From: Pseudomonas promysalinigenes
Lineage (GTDB): Bacteria > Pseudomonadota > Gammaproteobacteria > Pseudomonadales > Pseudomonadaceae
NCBI RefSeq assembly: GCF_014269025.2
Contig: NZ_CP077094.1
Location: 2,356,001-2,420,000, forward strand
DNA length: 64,000 nt
Direction of reading: 5' to 3'
Shown here: positions 17,901-25,286 of the stretch, piece after piece
How the letters are laid out: each line of letters opens with the position of its first letter
How positions within the stretch are numbered: position 1 is the stretch's first letter
Position numbers and translations under genes: made by a program
The notes under the pieces: generated by a model
What the model saw: only the letters and a program-made list of their open reading frames with translations
The model's database searches: none
Told to the model about the DNA's origin: nothing

Positions 17901-18287
17901 CTCAACGGTGAAAAGCATCACTACTTCAACCAGCGAGAAAGTTGGCAACGCTTTCAGTGGCCCGGGCAGGGTGACCATCCGGGCATCAGCCTGACGTGGA
18001 GCAGTGTCCATACCGGCGAACGCCTGTTTGCCGACTACCAGGGCACTTGGGGGCTGATTCGCCTGCTGGAGCAGGCCAATGTCACGGCGCTGGACGACGG
18101 CGACAGTCGTTTTCGGGTCGTGCTGGAGGCGCCGGATGGCCTGGGCCTCACTTGGCACTTGCGCACGGAGTTGGGCGAAGGTCCATTGGCACTGCTCAAG
18201 TTGCGCGGGTTCAGCCTGCCGCGAGAGATCTTTCTGGTAGATGGCCGCGATACCCCGCAGTACTCGCAAAATGGGGGTTATGAATGA
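14967..18287 (+). CDS. tssM: TssM (IcmF family) without a recognisable P-loop
   Basis: A 1106-residue inner-membrane protein with TM segments at ~8-26, ~32-55 and ~356-375 and a long periplasmic C-terminal part. The C-terminal IcmF/DUF1215-type region is clear (AHHYFNQRESWQRFQWPGQ-like block, TWGLIRLLEQANV, then a beta domain). The cytoplasmic domain shows LLLVVGEFEQIEAI where active TssMs have a GxxGxGKT/S loop, and DTAGRY is absent, so nucleotide hydrolysis is unlikely. GTG 14967 with AAGGA at 14956-14960 is preferred to TTG 14961. Its stop overlaps tssA by four bases. Known T6SSs differ in whether TssM nucleotide binding is needed, so the loss need not inactivate the system. Confidence 0.9.
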   Translation: MNKKRISVWIVILCLLVAGGVLIWVDNPVVQVRSETARLQWSAVLLTGCLIFFFLDGVGELAIRMLGARDFIALTGQKLGANWTLSTGSNVVSKAEAPFGVPELRAHLKGRYGFFWRRKIRLLLVVGEFEQIEAIAPGLSEQRWLEGQNTVLLWAGSIQGEPQDALLLQWRGLCRNRALDGVVWALNKDQSNNVRAMNDSVRRLQSLAKTLRCQLLLHVWQVCDSMWPQHTREIGAVGCMLPVPLSPVRLADHLGMLAQPLREQGLSQLQKDSDHDFLLRLSRDVATEGVSGWCAALSALFRRRDVWLRGVWFSLPLPLQNNRRVDHHWPEDPAWSGILDDRSTQARRLGWHPARVAYVSALGLAFIWGIGLLLSFASNRAEVGQIAAAYSPLQQPVAGADTKQALGELVRELSRLDYRSEHGAPWYQRFGLNRSHELRQAVWPLYTQANNQLLRDPAVSELEKRLKALVNLSPASPQRAKRAQQTYNYLKAYLMLARPEKADAAFLVKTLGAVEPALWSFFGQHLPEHPDWAIKPDLRLIAQTRQVLLRELGQRNAESSLYQQVLDNAANHYPALGLQEMVGGTDAGALFSTAEHVPGVFTRQAWEGQVRAAIEDAAQARREEIDWVLSDTPNDIAKELSPDQLRERLTTRYFQDYSSAWLGFLNSLRWQQGHGLSDVIAQLTLMSDVRQSPLIALMNTVSYQGQAGVRGQALADSLIESAQKLVGQKAAPIVDQLPQTPSGPLDSTFGPLMALLGKESEGRSVDGRLSLQAFLIRVTGVRLRLQQVVNAPDPEAMIQTLAQTVFQGKGADLTDTQAYGNLIAASLGADWRPAANTLFVQPLDQAWQQILQPSSAGLNRAWQRAIVDEWQGAFSGRYPIAATSSDASLPMLGQMIRADSGRIEQFLAQQLTGLLRKEGSRWVADARQSQGLRFNPDFLTAINQLSQLADVLYTDGGMGLSFELQGKPVRDVVQTTFVLNGEKHHYFNQRESWQRFQWPGQGDHPGISLTWSSVHTGERLFADYQGTWGLIRLLEQANVTALDDGDSRFRVVLEAPDGLGLTWHLRTELGEGPLALLKLRGFSLPREIFLVDGRDTPQYSQNGGYE

Positions 18288-19870
18288 GCCTGAAAAGACT
18301 GGTAGAGAGCTGCTTGCCCACAAGCGAGCCGCTGGTCATTGCCCGCAAACACAGCGAGTGCTGGGACCCTTGGCTAACACCCATCAGCGATGATGCACCA
18401 GTGGGCGAGGATCCAGGTTACGACGACGACTTCCAGCGCATGCGCGAAGAGGTCAACAAACTCTCCGGGGCGGATGTGGACCTGGTTGCGCAACTGGCGC
18501 AGAAGCTGCTCCAGCAGTGCTGCAAAGACCTTCGTGTTGCCACTTACTACCTCTGGGCACGTTTGCACAGGGACGGTGAGGCAGGCCTGGCTGATGGGTT
18601 GAACTTGCTGGCTGCGCTGATGGAGCGTTACGCCTGTGACATCCTGCCGGTGCGCGCCAATAGTCGCAAGATGGCTTTGGAGTGGCTTGCTGGCAACCGA
18701 GTGTTGGCAAGCTTGTCGCTGTACCCTCAGGTGGTCAAGGCTGAAGCTGAGCGGACGGTAGCTGCCCTGATGTGGTTAGAACACGGTTTCAGCAATTGGC
18801 CGGAACACCAGCGCCCGCGACTGGACGCCTTGTACAGTGCTCTCATTGCTCGCCTCGCTGTGTCGGGTGGCGTTGATGCAGTCGTCCCGCAGGTCAGTAC
18901 TGATGCACCCGTGGGCGGTAACGCCACAGGCCCGAGCCCATCGCCCATCAAGTCCGGACGAGATTTGCTGGACAGTGGCCGGGGGCTGGCGAGCTACCTG
19001 CGTAAGCAACCAGAGGGGTGGCTGGCAGCACATCGGCTGATGAAAAGCTTGCGTTGGGACACCGTGCATCAGGTGCCGCCGCACGATGCACAAGGGATTA
19101 CCCGGCTGGCACCGCCTCGCGGCGAGTATCGCGCGCAGCTCAAGCGCCTGCACCTGCAGCAAAACTGGAGCGAGCTGATTGACCAGGTGGAGGGGATGTA
19201 CGCCGAAGGCGTGAATCACTTCTGGCTGGATCTGCAATGGTATCTGCACCAGGCCCTGAGCAAATCAGCAGAGCTCCAGAACAGCTGGGCGAATGTCCTC
19301 AAACATGATCTGGGCATGCTTCTGCTGCGTCTGCCAGGGCTGGAAATGCTCCATTGGAATGACGGCTCGGCATTCGCCGATGAAGCCACGCGTCAGTGGA
19401 TCAACCAGCAAGTCAGTGGTAACCGCCCGGAACAGTGGCTGCCCGCAGCTACGCCTGCCACATCGACGGGGGCATGCGAAATACTCGCCTTGGAGCCCGA
19501 AGCACTGGCACAAGCGGATGCCGACGGTGTGGAGCAGGCGCTGGCCTGGTTGGCGAGCCGGCCGGATGTACAGACCGGGCGGCAGCAGTGGCTCCTGCGT
19601 TTGCTAATGGCGCGTGTGGCCGAGCAGTTTGGCAAGGCTGAGCTGGCCATTCATTTGTTCACGGAGCTGGACACTGCCGCGCAACGTCACACGCTTGCCG
19701 ACTGGGAGCCGGATCTGCTTTTCGAGGTCAAGGCGCGTCTACTCAAACTCCTGCGTTTGAAGGCCCAGCGCAACGACGCCGACAAGCCTGCCTTGGCGCG
19801 ACAAATGGAAAACCAGCTCGCCGCGCTCGTATCAATCGACCCAGTACGTGCTGCGGTGTTGTGCAGCTGA
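18284..19870 (+). CDS. tssA: TssA (ImpA family), long form
   Basis: A 528-residue ImpA_N-domain protein. The family hallmark block near the N-terminus is present (PVGEDPGYDDDFQRMREEV, residues ~39-57), and the long C-terminal half ends in helical repeats (TLADWEPDLLFEVKARLLKLL). Long TssAs cap the distal end of the growing sheath or act as baseplate primers, depending on subclass. It overlaps tssM by four bases. It differs from the 364-residue TssA of region C in both length and C-terminal sequence, again pointing to separate lineages. Confidence 0.92.
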   Translation: MSLKRLVESCLPTSEPLVIARKHSECWDPWLTPISDDAPVGEDPGYDDDFQRMREEVNKLSGADVDLVAQLAQKLLQQCCKDLRVATYYLWARLHRDGEAGLADGLNLLAALMERYACDILPVRANSRKMALEWLAGNRVLASLSLYPQVVKAEAERTVAALMWLEHGFSNWPEHQRPRLDALYSALIARLAVSGGVDAVVPQVSTDAPVGGNATGPSPSPIKSGRDLLDSGRGLASYLRKQPEGWLAAHRLMKSLRWDTVHQVPPHDAQGITRLAPPRGEYRAQLKRLHLQQNWSELIDQVEGMYAEGVNHFWLDLQWYLHQALSKSAELQNSWANVLKHDLGMLLLRLPGLEMLHWNDGSAFADEATRQWINQQVSGNRPEQWLPAATPATSTGACEILALEPEALAQADADGVEQALAWLASRPDVQTGRQQWLLRLLMARVAEQFGKAELAIHLFTELDTAAQRHTLADWEPDLLFEVKARLLKLLRLKAQRNDADKPALARQMENQLAALVSIDPVRAAVLCS

Positions 19871-19893
19871 CCCACATCGATCAGGAATCTGTT

Positions 19894-21663
19894 TTGACTA
19901 CGGACAATCCAACCCTGCGTTACTTCGACGCTGAAATGCGCTACTTGCGCGAAGCGGGCAAAGAGTTTGCCCAGGCATTTCCAGACCGCGCGGCGCAACT
20001 CAATCTGGATAAACCCGGCGCTGAAGACCCCTATGTGGAGCGCTTGTTCGAGGGCTTCGCATTCTTGATGGGGCGTCTACGCGAAAAACTGGACGACGAC
20101 TTGCCTGAGCTGACAGAGGGGTTGGTCAGCCTGTTATGGCCGCATTACTTACGCACCATACCCTCGCTGGCCATCGTTGAACTGATGCCTGATGTCAGTC
20201 AGATGAAAGGCAGTGAGGTGGTCGCAAGTGGCTTTCAGGTGCTGTCACAGCCGGTGGGGCAGCATCGCACTCGATGTCGCTACTCGACCACGCAGGATTT
20301 GACGCTGCGGCCACTTCAGCTTGATAACGTGCGCCTTGATCATGAGCCACACGGATGTGCTGTTCTGCGCCTACGATTTGCATGTGGAACATTGGTCGAT
20401 GGGCATCAGCTGGACCTCGCGCAGATACCGTTGTATCTGAATGCCGATGCCGCGCTTGCCAGTGTGTTGCATCAAGCGCTGACCTTGAACGTGCAGTCGC
20501 TCTATGTGCGCGTGCCGGGCAGAGCGGATCGGCAAGGATTCGCAGGGTATTTCAAGCCCAAGGGCTTTGCTGAAGACGATCGGCTTTGGCCTAAGGGCGA
20601 GAGTGCGTTCAGCGGTTATCAATTGCTGCTTGAGTACTTCACGTTCCGAGAGAAGTTCATGTTCGTGACGCTCTGCGGCCTGGAGTCGATAACGCTGCCT
20701 GCGGGCTCGCCGTGGTTCGAGCTTGAAGTCGTGCTCGGCGAGTCCTGGTCACATGCTGCCACGCCCACAGCAGAGCACATTCGTTTGCACGCTGTCCCAG
20801 TGATTAACCTGTTTGCACTGGAAGCGGATCCCCTCACCTTGGACCCCCTGCAGAATGAGTATCTGCTCAGGCCAATGCGCTTGCAGGACGGTCATACCGA
20901 GATCTATTCGGTCGACAGGGTTTCAGGGGCAAAAGATAGCGTGCGTCAGGACTATGTGCCTTTCAGTAGCTTCCGCCACAAAGGGGGGATGCTGCGCGAC
21001 GAAGCCCCCGAACGCTACTTTCATACGCGCCTGAGGCGTGGAGCCAATGGCCTTCATGACACGTGGCTGATTCTCGGTGGGGAGGGCTTTGACAAGGATG
21101 TTCTGCTCAGGCGCAAAAGCCTGTCGCTGCGCCTGACCGGTACCAATGGTCAACTTCCGCGCAAAGCACTGCGCAGTACATTGCTCGATTCAGCGGCGCA
21201 GTCCACACAGGCAGGCTTGCGCGTACGCAATCTGACTGCGCCGACCCTGCCGTGTTACCCGCCAAACCGTGATCGTTTCCACTGGCGTGTGCTCAGTCAC
21301 CTTGGATCGAATTTTCTGCCGATGCTCAACAGTGCTGAAGTACTGCGCGGCACGCTGGCTTTGTATGAATGGACAGGTAGCGAAACGAATCGACGGCGCT
21401 TGGAGGCGATTATCGACGTCAAGCATCACCTAATTCAGCGATTCGAAAAGGGCTTTCTGTTACGAGGCGTGGATATCGAGGTGACTGTCGATAGCAATGG
21501 TTTTTCGGGGGAGGGGGACATCTACCTGTTCGGTGAAATGCTCAGCCGGTTCTTCGCCCTGTATGCGGATATTCACTTGTGCACGCAGCTGACCATGATG
21601 CTGCAACCAACGGGGAGGAGCCTGCGATGGAGCGAACATCACAGTCAGCGTATTCCCGGTTGA
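19894..21663 (+). CDS. tssF: TssF, T6SS baseplate wedge
   Basis: A 589-residue TssF (ImpG/VasA) protein. Typical blocks are TLRYFDAEMRYLREAGKEFA at the N-terminus, DPYVERLFEGFAFLMGRLREK, and LLWPHYLRTIPSLAIVEL. TTG 19894 is chosen as start because AGGA at 19883-19886 lies seven bases upstream and the family begins just before LRYFDAEM; GTG 19861 overlapping tssA is the alternative. Its 3' end overlaps tssG by 37 bases. Confidence 0.93.
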   Translation: MTTDNPTLRYFDAEMRYLREAGKEFAQAFPDRAAQLNLDKPGAEDPYVERLFEGFAFLMGRLREKLDDDLPELTEGLVSLLWPHYLRTIPSLAIVELMPDVSQMKGSEVVASGFQVLSQPVGQHRTRCRYSTTQDLTLRPLQLDNVRLDHEPHGCAVLRLRFACGTLVDGHQLDLAQIPLYLNADAALASVLHQALTLNVQSLYVRVPGRADRQGFAGYFKPKGFAEDDRLWPKGESAFSGYQLLLEYFTFREKFMFVTLCGLESITLPAGSPWFELEVVLGESWSHAATPTAEHIRLHAVPVINLFALEADPLTLDPLQNEYLLRPMRLQDGHTEIYSVDRVSGAKDSVRQDYVPFSSFRHKGGMLRDEAPERYFHTRLRRGANGLHDTWLILGGEGFDKDVLLRRKSLSLRLTGTNGQLPRKALRSTLLDSAAQSTQAGLRVRNLTAPTLPCYPPNRDRFHWRVLSHLGSNFLPMLNSAEVLRGTLALYEWTGSETNRRRLEAIIDVKHHLIQRFEKGFLLRGVDIEVTVDSNGFSGEGDIYLFGEMLSRFFALYADIHLCTQLTMMLQPTGRSLRWSEHHSQRIPG

Positions 21664-22724
21664 AGGCAGAGGGCATTCTCCAAGTACTGGCGGAGCAGGC
21701 GTCAACGGCGAATGTCTACCGCTTTTGCCAAGTACTGGAGCAGGTGCTGGACGAACAGCCACCGTTGGGGAGTACAGCGCACCCGGGCGACGACCGGGTT
21801 CGGTTCCGCCCGGACCCTGGAATGGGATTTCCGGCAGGTGAGTTGAAGGGCCTCGAAATCGATGAGGCGTTTCCTGACCAACCCTTGACGGTGCGTACTC
21901 GAGTGCTGGGTTTGTATGGGGTCGACTCTCCTTTGCCAACGGCCTATCTGGACGATATCGCCCAACGGCGCGAAGGCCATGAGGCGTTAGAACATTTCCT
22001 CGACATCTTCAACCACCGGATATTCACGCAGTTCTACCGAATCTGGCGCAAGTATTCCTACCCGGCTACGTTCGAGCCGGGCGGGCGCGATGTCACATCA
22101 CAGTGCTTGTTGGGTTTGATCGGACTGGGTGTCCCCGGTACGGCCGCGCGCATTGCCACCCCCATGTCACGTTTCCTGGCCTTGCTCAGTGTGATGCGTC
22201 TACCCACGCGTAACGCCGAGGGCATTAGTGCACTGGTGAAACTGCTGGCGCCGCAGACAGAGGTGCAGGTGACTGGGCATTGGCCGCAGAGAGTACCGCT
22301 TGCGCAGCCTGCCAGTCTTTCGCCCGAGCGTCCGGTGATGCTGGGGCAAGGCATGCCGTTAGGTGCTGTCGGTCACGATGCGAACAGCCAACTGCGCCTG
22401 CGGCTGTGTACCGAGGACCAGGATGAGGCGCGCGAGTGGCTTCCCGATGGTCGGCTGATCGCCGATCTGCGCGTGTTACTGGAGGTGTATTTGGGTTGGC
22501 GCTGTACAGCGCTGCTGCAGCTCATTATTGCGCGAGAAATGGTCCCGGTTCCGGTATTGGGACGTACCCAGTCGATGCTGGGAATGACTGCTGTATTGAA
22601 ACGAGCAAAGGGCGTTCACCCAATGGCTCAAGAAGACACGATCACGATCAATCTGGGCCGATACCGAGGCCTGCAATTGAACCCTTGCCGCAGAGAGGTA
22701 CAGCATGTGGCGTACGCGTTTTAA
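21627..22724 (+). CDS. tssG: TssG, T6SS baseplate wedge
   Basis: A 365-residue TssG (ImpH/VasB) protein. Recognisable elements are NVYRFCQVLEQVL near the start, DDRVRFRPDPGMGFPAGE, GVDSPLPTAYLDDIA and EALEHFLDIFNHRIFTQFYR. ATG 21627 with GGGGAGGAG just upstream is preferred to the frame start at 21579. The overlap with tssF is 37 bases, exactly the length found at the corresponding junction in region C. It overlaps tssJ by 20 bases. Confidence 0.93.
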   Translation: MERTSQSAYSRLKAEGILQVLAEQASTANVYRFCQVLEQVLDEQPPLGSTAHPGDDRVRFRPDPGMGFPAGELKGLEIDEAFPDQPLTVRTRVLGLYGVDSPLPTAYLDDIAQRREGHEALEHFLDIFNHRIFTQFYRIWRKYSYPATFEPGGRDVTSQCLLGLIGLGVPGTAARIATPMSRFLALLSVMRLPTRNAEGISALVKLLAPQTEVQVTGHWPQRVPLAQPASLSPERPVMLGQGMPLGAVGHDANSQLRLRLCTEDQDEAREWLPDGRLIADLRVLLEVYLGWRCTALLQLIIAREMVPVPVLGRTQSMLGMTAVLKRAKGVHPMAQEDTITINLGRYRGLQLNPCRREVQHVAYAF

Positions 22725-23241
22725 GGCCTTCACAGCGTCCACTCTGATTGGTGTATTGAGTGGGTGTGGTCTTGCACAGAAGGTGGTGGATGGCACGGCA
22801 TCTACCACGCATGCAATTTTTTACAAGCAAGTCAGAACGCTGCATCTGGACTTCAATGGCCGGTCAGCGATCAATACCAATGCCCAAGAGATGAGCGGAC
22901 TGTCGGTCCCGGTTCTGGTGCGGGTTTACCAATTGAGGGGCAGCCAGGCGTTGCAGAACGCCACTTATGACGAACTGGTGAAGCAAGGCGAGCGAGTGCT
23001 TCGTGATGATCTGCTCGATCAGCGCGTCGTGGTGATCAAGCCCGGTGAGGCAGCGCAGCTCAATACACCACTGCAAGCTGAAGCCAAGTATGTCGGTGTA
23101 GTCGCTTTGTTCAGAAGTCCGGATGTTCTGCAAGATACGTGGCGGCTTGTGCTGGACCGTGACGACCTCGACCCGGATCAGGCCCGCGTGATTGAGTTGG
23201 GTGATAACCGATTGACGCTTCGACCGCGTGCAGAGGACTGA
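22705..23241 (+). CDS. tssJ: TssJ, T6SS outer-membrane lipoprotein
   Basis: A 178-residue lipoprotein with signal FTASTLIGVLSGC (lipobox LSGC). Mature TssJ forms the outer ring of the membrane complex and contacts the TssM periplasmic end. The SVPVLVRVYQLRGSQAL strand-loop and KYVGVVALFRSPD strand are the family's signature, and the length is usual. It starts inside the last 20 bases of tssG. Confidence 0.93.
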   Translation: MWRTRFKAFTASTLIGVLSGCGLAQKVVDGTASTTHAIFYKQVRTLHLDFNGRSAINTNAQEMSGLSVPVLVRVYQLRGSQALQNATYDELVKQGERVLRDDLLDQRVVVIKPGEAAQLNTPLQAEAKYVGVVALFRSPDVLQDTWRLVLDRDDLDPDQARVIELGDNRLTLRPRAED

Positions 23242-23245
23242 GAGC

Positions 23246-23686
23246 ATGTTCCCGACCAGTCCCTCTCTCTACGAGATCCTGTTGCAGAACTTCAGCGGTG
23301 AGTTGGAGCTGGACCAGGCCAGTGAAGAAGACCAGTTGACCCTCTCGGTGCTGGAAAATGTCCAGCGCATTCTCAACAGCCGTGCCGGTTCGCTCTCGCA
23401 TCTGCCGGATTATGGCTTGCCGGACATGGGCACGATACTGCAAGGGTTACCTGCCTCGGCCCATGGTTTGATGCATGACATCGCACGAACTTTGCGTCGT
23501 TATGAGCCACGCCTGGCCGAGGTGAGCATCGCGCTGCTACCTCAGTCTCGCCCTGGCCACCTTGAATACGCCCTTGAGGTACTCATCAAGGGCGGCGGCC
23601 GGGTGACCTTTGGCACCACACTCGGGGCTGAGGGCCGGGCTGTGGTGCGTCACCTCAAGCAGGAAGGCTACCTGCCCAAGTACTAG
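23246..23686 (+). CDS. tssE: TssE, gp25-like baseplate protein
   Basis: A 146-residue gp25-family wedge protein with N-terminal PSLYEILLQNF, the segment ILNSRAGSLSHLPDYGLPD typical of TssE, and YEPRLAEVSIALL containing the conserved EPRL. ATG 23246 is four bases after the tssJ stop; the in-frame start at 23228 lies within tssJ. It functions with TssF, TssG and TssK in the baseplate. Confidence 0.92.
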   Translation: MFPTSPSLYEILLQNFSGELELDQASEEDQLTLSVLENVQRILNSRAGSLSHLPDYGLPDMGTILQGLPASAHGLMHDIARTLRRYEPRLAEVSIALLPQSRPGHLEYALEVLIKGGGRVTFGTTLGAEGRAVVRHLKQEGYLPKY

Positions 23687-23707
23687 ACAGACAACCGAGG
23701 GGGTCGG

Positions 23708-24874
23708 ATGACGGCGCTTTTTGAAATGCGTGTTCGCCTGGGCGCAGATCCGGGCAGCCTTGATGAGTTCAAGCTGCTGCACGGTGAGTTGGCGAAGCTC
23801 AATCATCCTGCCTGCCCAGACGTGGATTGGGCAAAGGTCGAGGGGTTGTCCTTGCGGCTCTTCGAGCTGAACGGGGTTGAGCTGCAGACAGCAGTGGCGT
23901 TCGTGCTTGCGCGCAGCCACCGCACGGGGCCGGCGGGCTTGACGGAAGGGCTGGCACTGCTCTCTACGCTGACCGATCAGTGGCCACGCTTGTGGCCAGT
24001 ACAGGCATCAGCTCGCCTCGATCTCATGGCATGGCTGTTTGCTCAGTTGCATCCCTTGGTTCGTAGGGTGGAATGGGGCAGGTCAAGTTCGGCGGTGTTG
24101 GGCGAGCTGATGGTTGAGTTGAACCGGCTGGAGCACCGTTTGGAGCGCCTTGGTCATGGGCCATTGGTTTCGCTACAGGTGTTTCGAAACCAGATAGTCA
24201 GCCTCCTGCAGCGCGTATCTGGAAGCATGGCGGCGCCGATGCCGCTTTTGTCTCAGCCATCGATATTGTTTGCTGAACCATCGGTCAGTCCTCATATCGC
24301 CTCTGTTTTGCCTGCACCGTCGTCCTATACGTTTGTTGTTGAGCATCCTGCGCGAAAGCGCGCTGTGCTGCCGTGGCTGCTGACCCTGATGGTCACCATT
24401 GCATTTGTGGGTTGGTTAGGGTGGCAACAATGGGCATCCACACAAGTCAACGAGCCTCCTGCCCCTGAGCCAATCCAGCTCGACAGCCTAAACCTGTTCG
24501 ACCCCGGCAGCGCCGAACTGAAACCCGGCTCTACCAGGTTGCTGGTCAATGCCCTGGTGGGCATCAAGGCTCAGCCTGGTTGGCTCATCGTGATTACGGG
24601 ACACGCGGATGCGCGGGGTGATGCGGCCAAGAACCTTGATCTTTCTCGTGCCCGTGCTTCTGCAGTGCGCGACTGGATGCAGCGCATGGGCGATATCCCG
24701 GACAGTTGCTTTGCAGTTCAGGGTGTCGCGGCCAGTCAGCCGGTGACAAGTAACGACACCCTGAAGGGCCGAGCGCAGAATCGTCGTGTGGATATTCGCT
24801 TGGTCCCTGAAGGTAGTGGTTGCGGTGAGCTAGAGGCTGCAGGGCGTTCGCTTGGCAGCGATGAGGCGGCGTGA
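23708..24874 (+). CDS. TssA-like N-terminus / TM / OmpA-domain fusion protein
   Basis: A 388-residue protein. Residues ~1-165 resemble an ImpA_N/VasL-type domain (AFVLARSHRTGPAGLTEGLALLSTL, LWPVQASARLDLMAWL). A TM helix lies at ~218-238 (LPWLLTLMVTIAFVGWLGW) and an OmpA domain fills ~258-370 (LDSLNLFDPGSAELKPGS, TGHADARGD, RRVDIRLVPEG). The topology puts the TssA-like part in the cytoplasm and the OmpA part in the periplasm on peptidoglycan. The OmpA domain is far closer to that of the protein at 2496-4235 than expected for two independently acquired domains. It is the last gene of the region A system. The role is inferred: wall-anchored docking of sheath or baseplate. Confidence 0.82.
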   Translation: MTALFEMRVRLGADPGSLDEFKLLHGELAKLNHPACPDVDWAKVEGLSLRLFELNGVELQTAVAFVLARSHRTGPAGLTEGLALLSTLTDQWPRLWPVQASARLDLMAWLFAQLHPLVRRVEWGRSSSAVLGELMVELNRLEHRLERLGHGPLVSLQVFRNQIVSLLQRVSGSMAAPMPLLSQPSILFAEPSVSPHIASVLPAPSSYTFVVEHPARKRAVLPWLLTLMVTIAFVGWLGWQQWASTQVNEPPAPEPIQLDSLNLFDPGSAELKPGSTRLLVNALVGIKAQPGWLIVITGHADARGDAAKNLDLSRARASAVRDWMQRMGDIPDSCFAVQGVAASQPVTSNDTLKGRAQNRRVDIRLVPEGSGCGELEAAGRSLGSDEAA

Positions 24875-25286
24875 CGATGAACGGGTGGCGTCTTTGGAGT
24901 GTCAGGGCACTGGACGCAATTGGGAGTGCAAGTGCGGCCCTTAGCAGCAGCCTCTATGGCTTTTCCGGTGGTTGCTCAGTTGCAAGTCATCGATGACATA
25001 AACCTGGAACCCAAGCTATAGGCCAGCTCAGCTAAGTCCATGAGATAGCTGTTAGTCGCCTCAACAGCACTGGCGGTGTTCGGCGATTGCGGCTTCAGCC
25101 ATTTTTTTTTACGAGCTTGGAATTTTTTAGGCTGACAACTTCAACGCGGTCATCGTGATGATAGAAGGGGGTGGGGCGATGTCTCCCACGGTCTTTACTG
25201 CTCTGAACAGCCAGACTCGGGTGGTAGTCCCACCACCCCTTCAAGTCGAAACATACAAGCGGGTTCACCCGCAAAGGGCTCTTCAC
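24875..25286. other. Gene-free boundary between region A T6SS and TonB receptor
   Basis: A 412-base stretch without an intact gene. It contains a decayed transposase fragment (about 24950-25140, - strand) and an imperfectly placed hairpin (GGGTGGT 25219-25225 with ACCACCC 25232-25238) that has no T-run on either side. Nothing else is evident. Confidence 0.6.
24950..25140 (-). pseudogene. IS110-family transposase remnant with frameshift
   Basis: On the minus strand one frame reads ASAVEATNSYLMDLAELAYS and continues in another frame as FQVYVIDDLQLSNHRKSHR before stops. Together these match the region around the first conserved acidic residues of IS110-type DEDD transposases (VEAT..Y...LAE.A...G..VYV.). 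The frame shift falls at about 25005. No start, C-terminal serine region or element ends were found, so it is a short relic at the edge of the T6SS cluster. Confidence 0.55.

Noticed and set aside
25219..25238. GGGTGGT/ACCACCC hairpin as a terminator of the TonB receptor gene
   Set aside because: No T-run follows on either strand; stem short.
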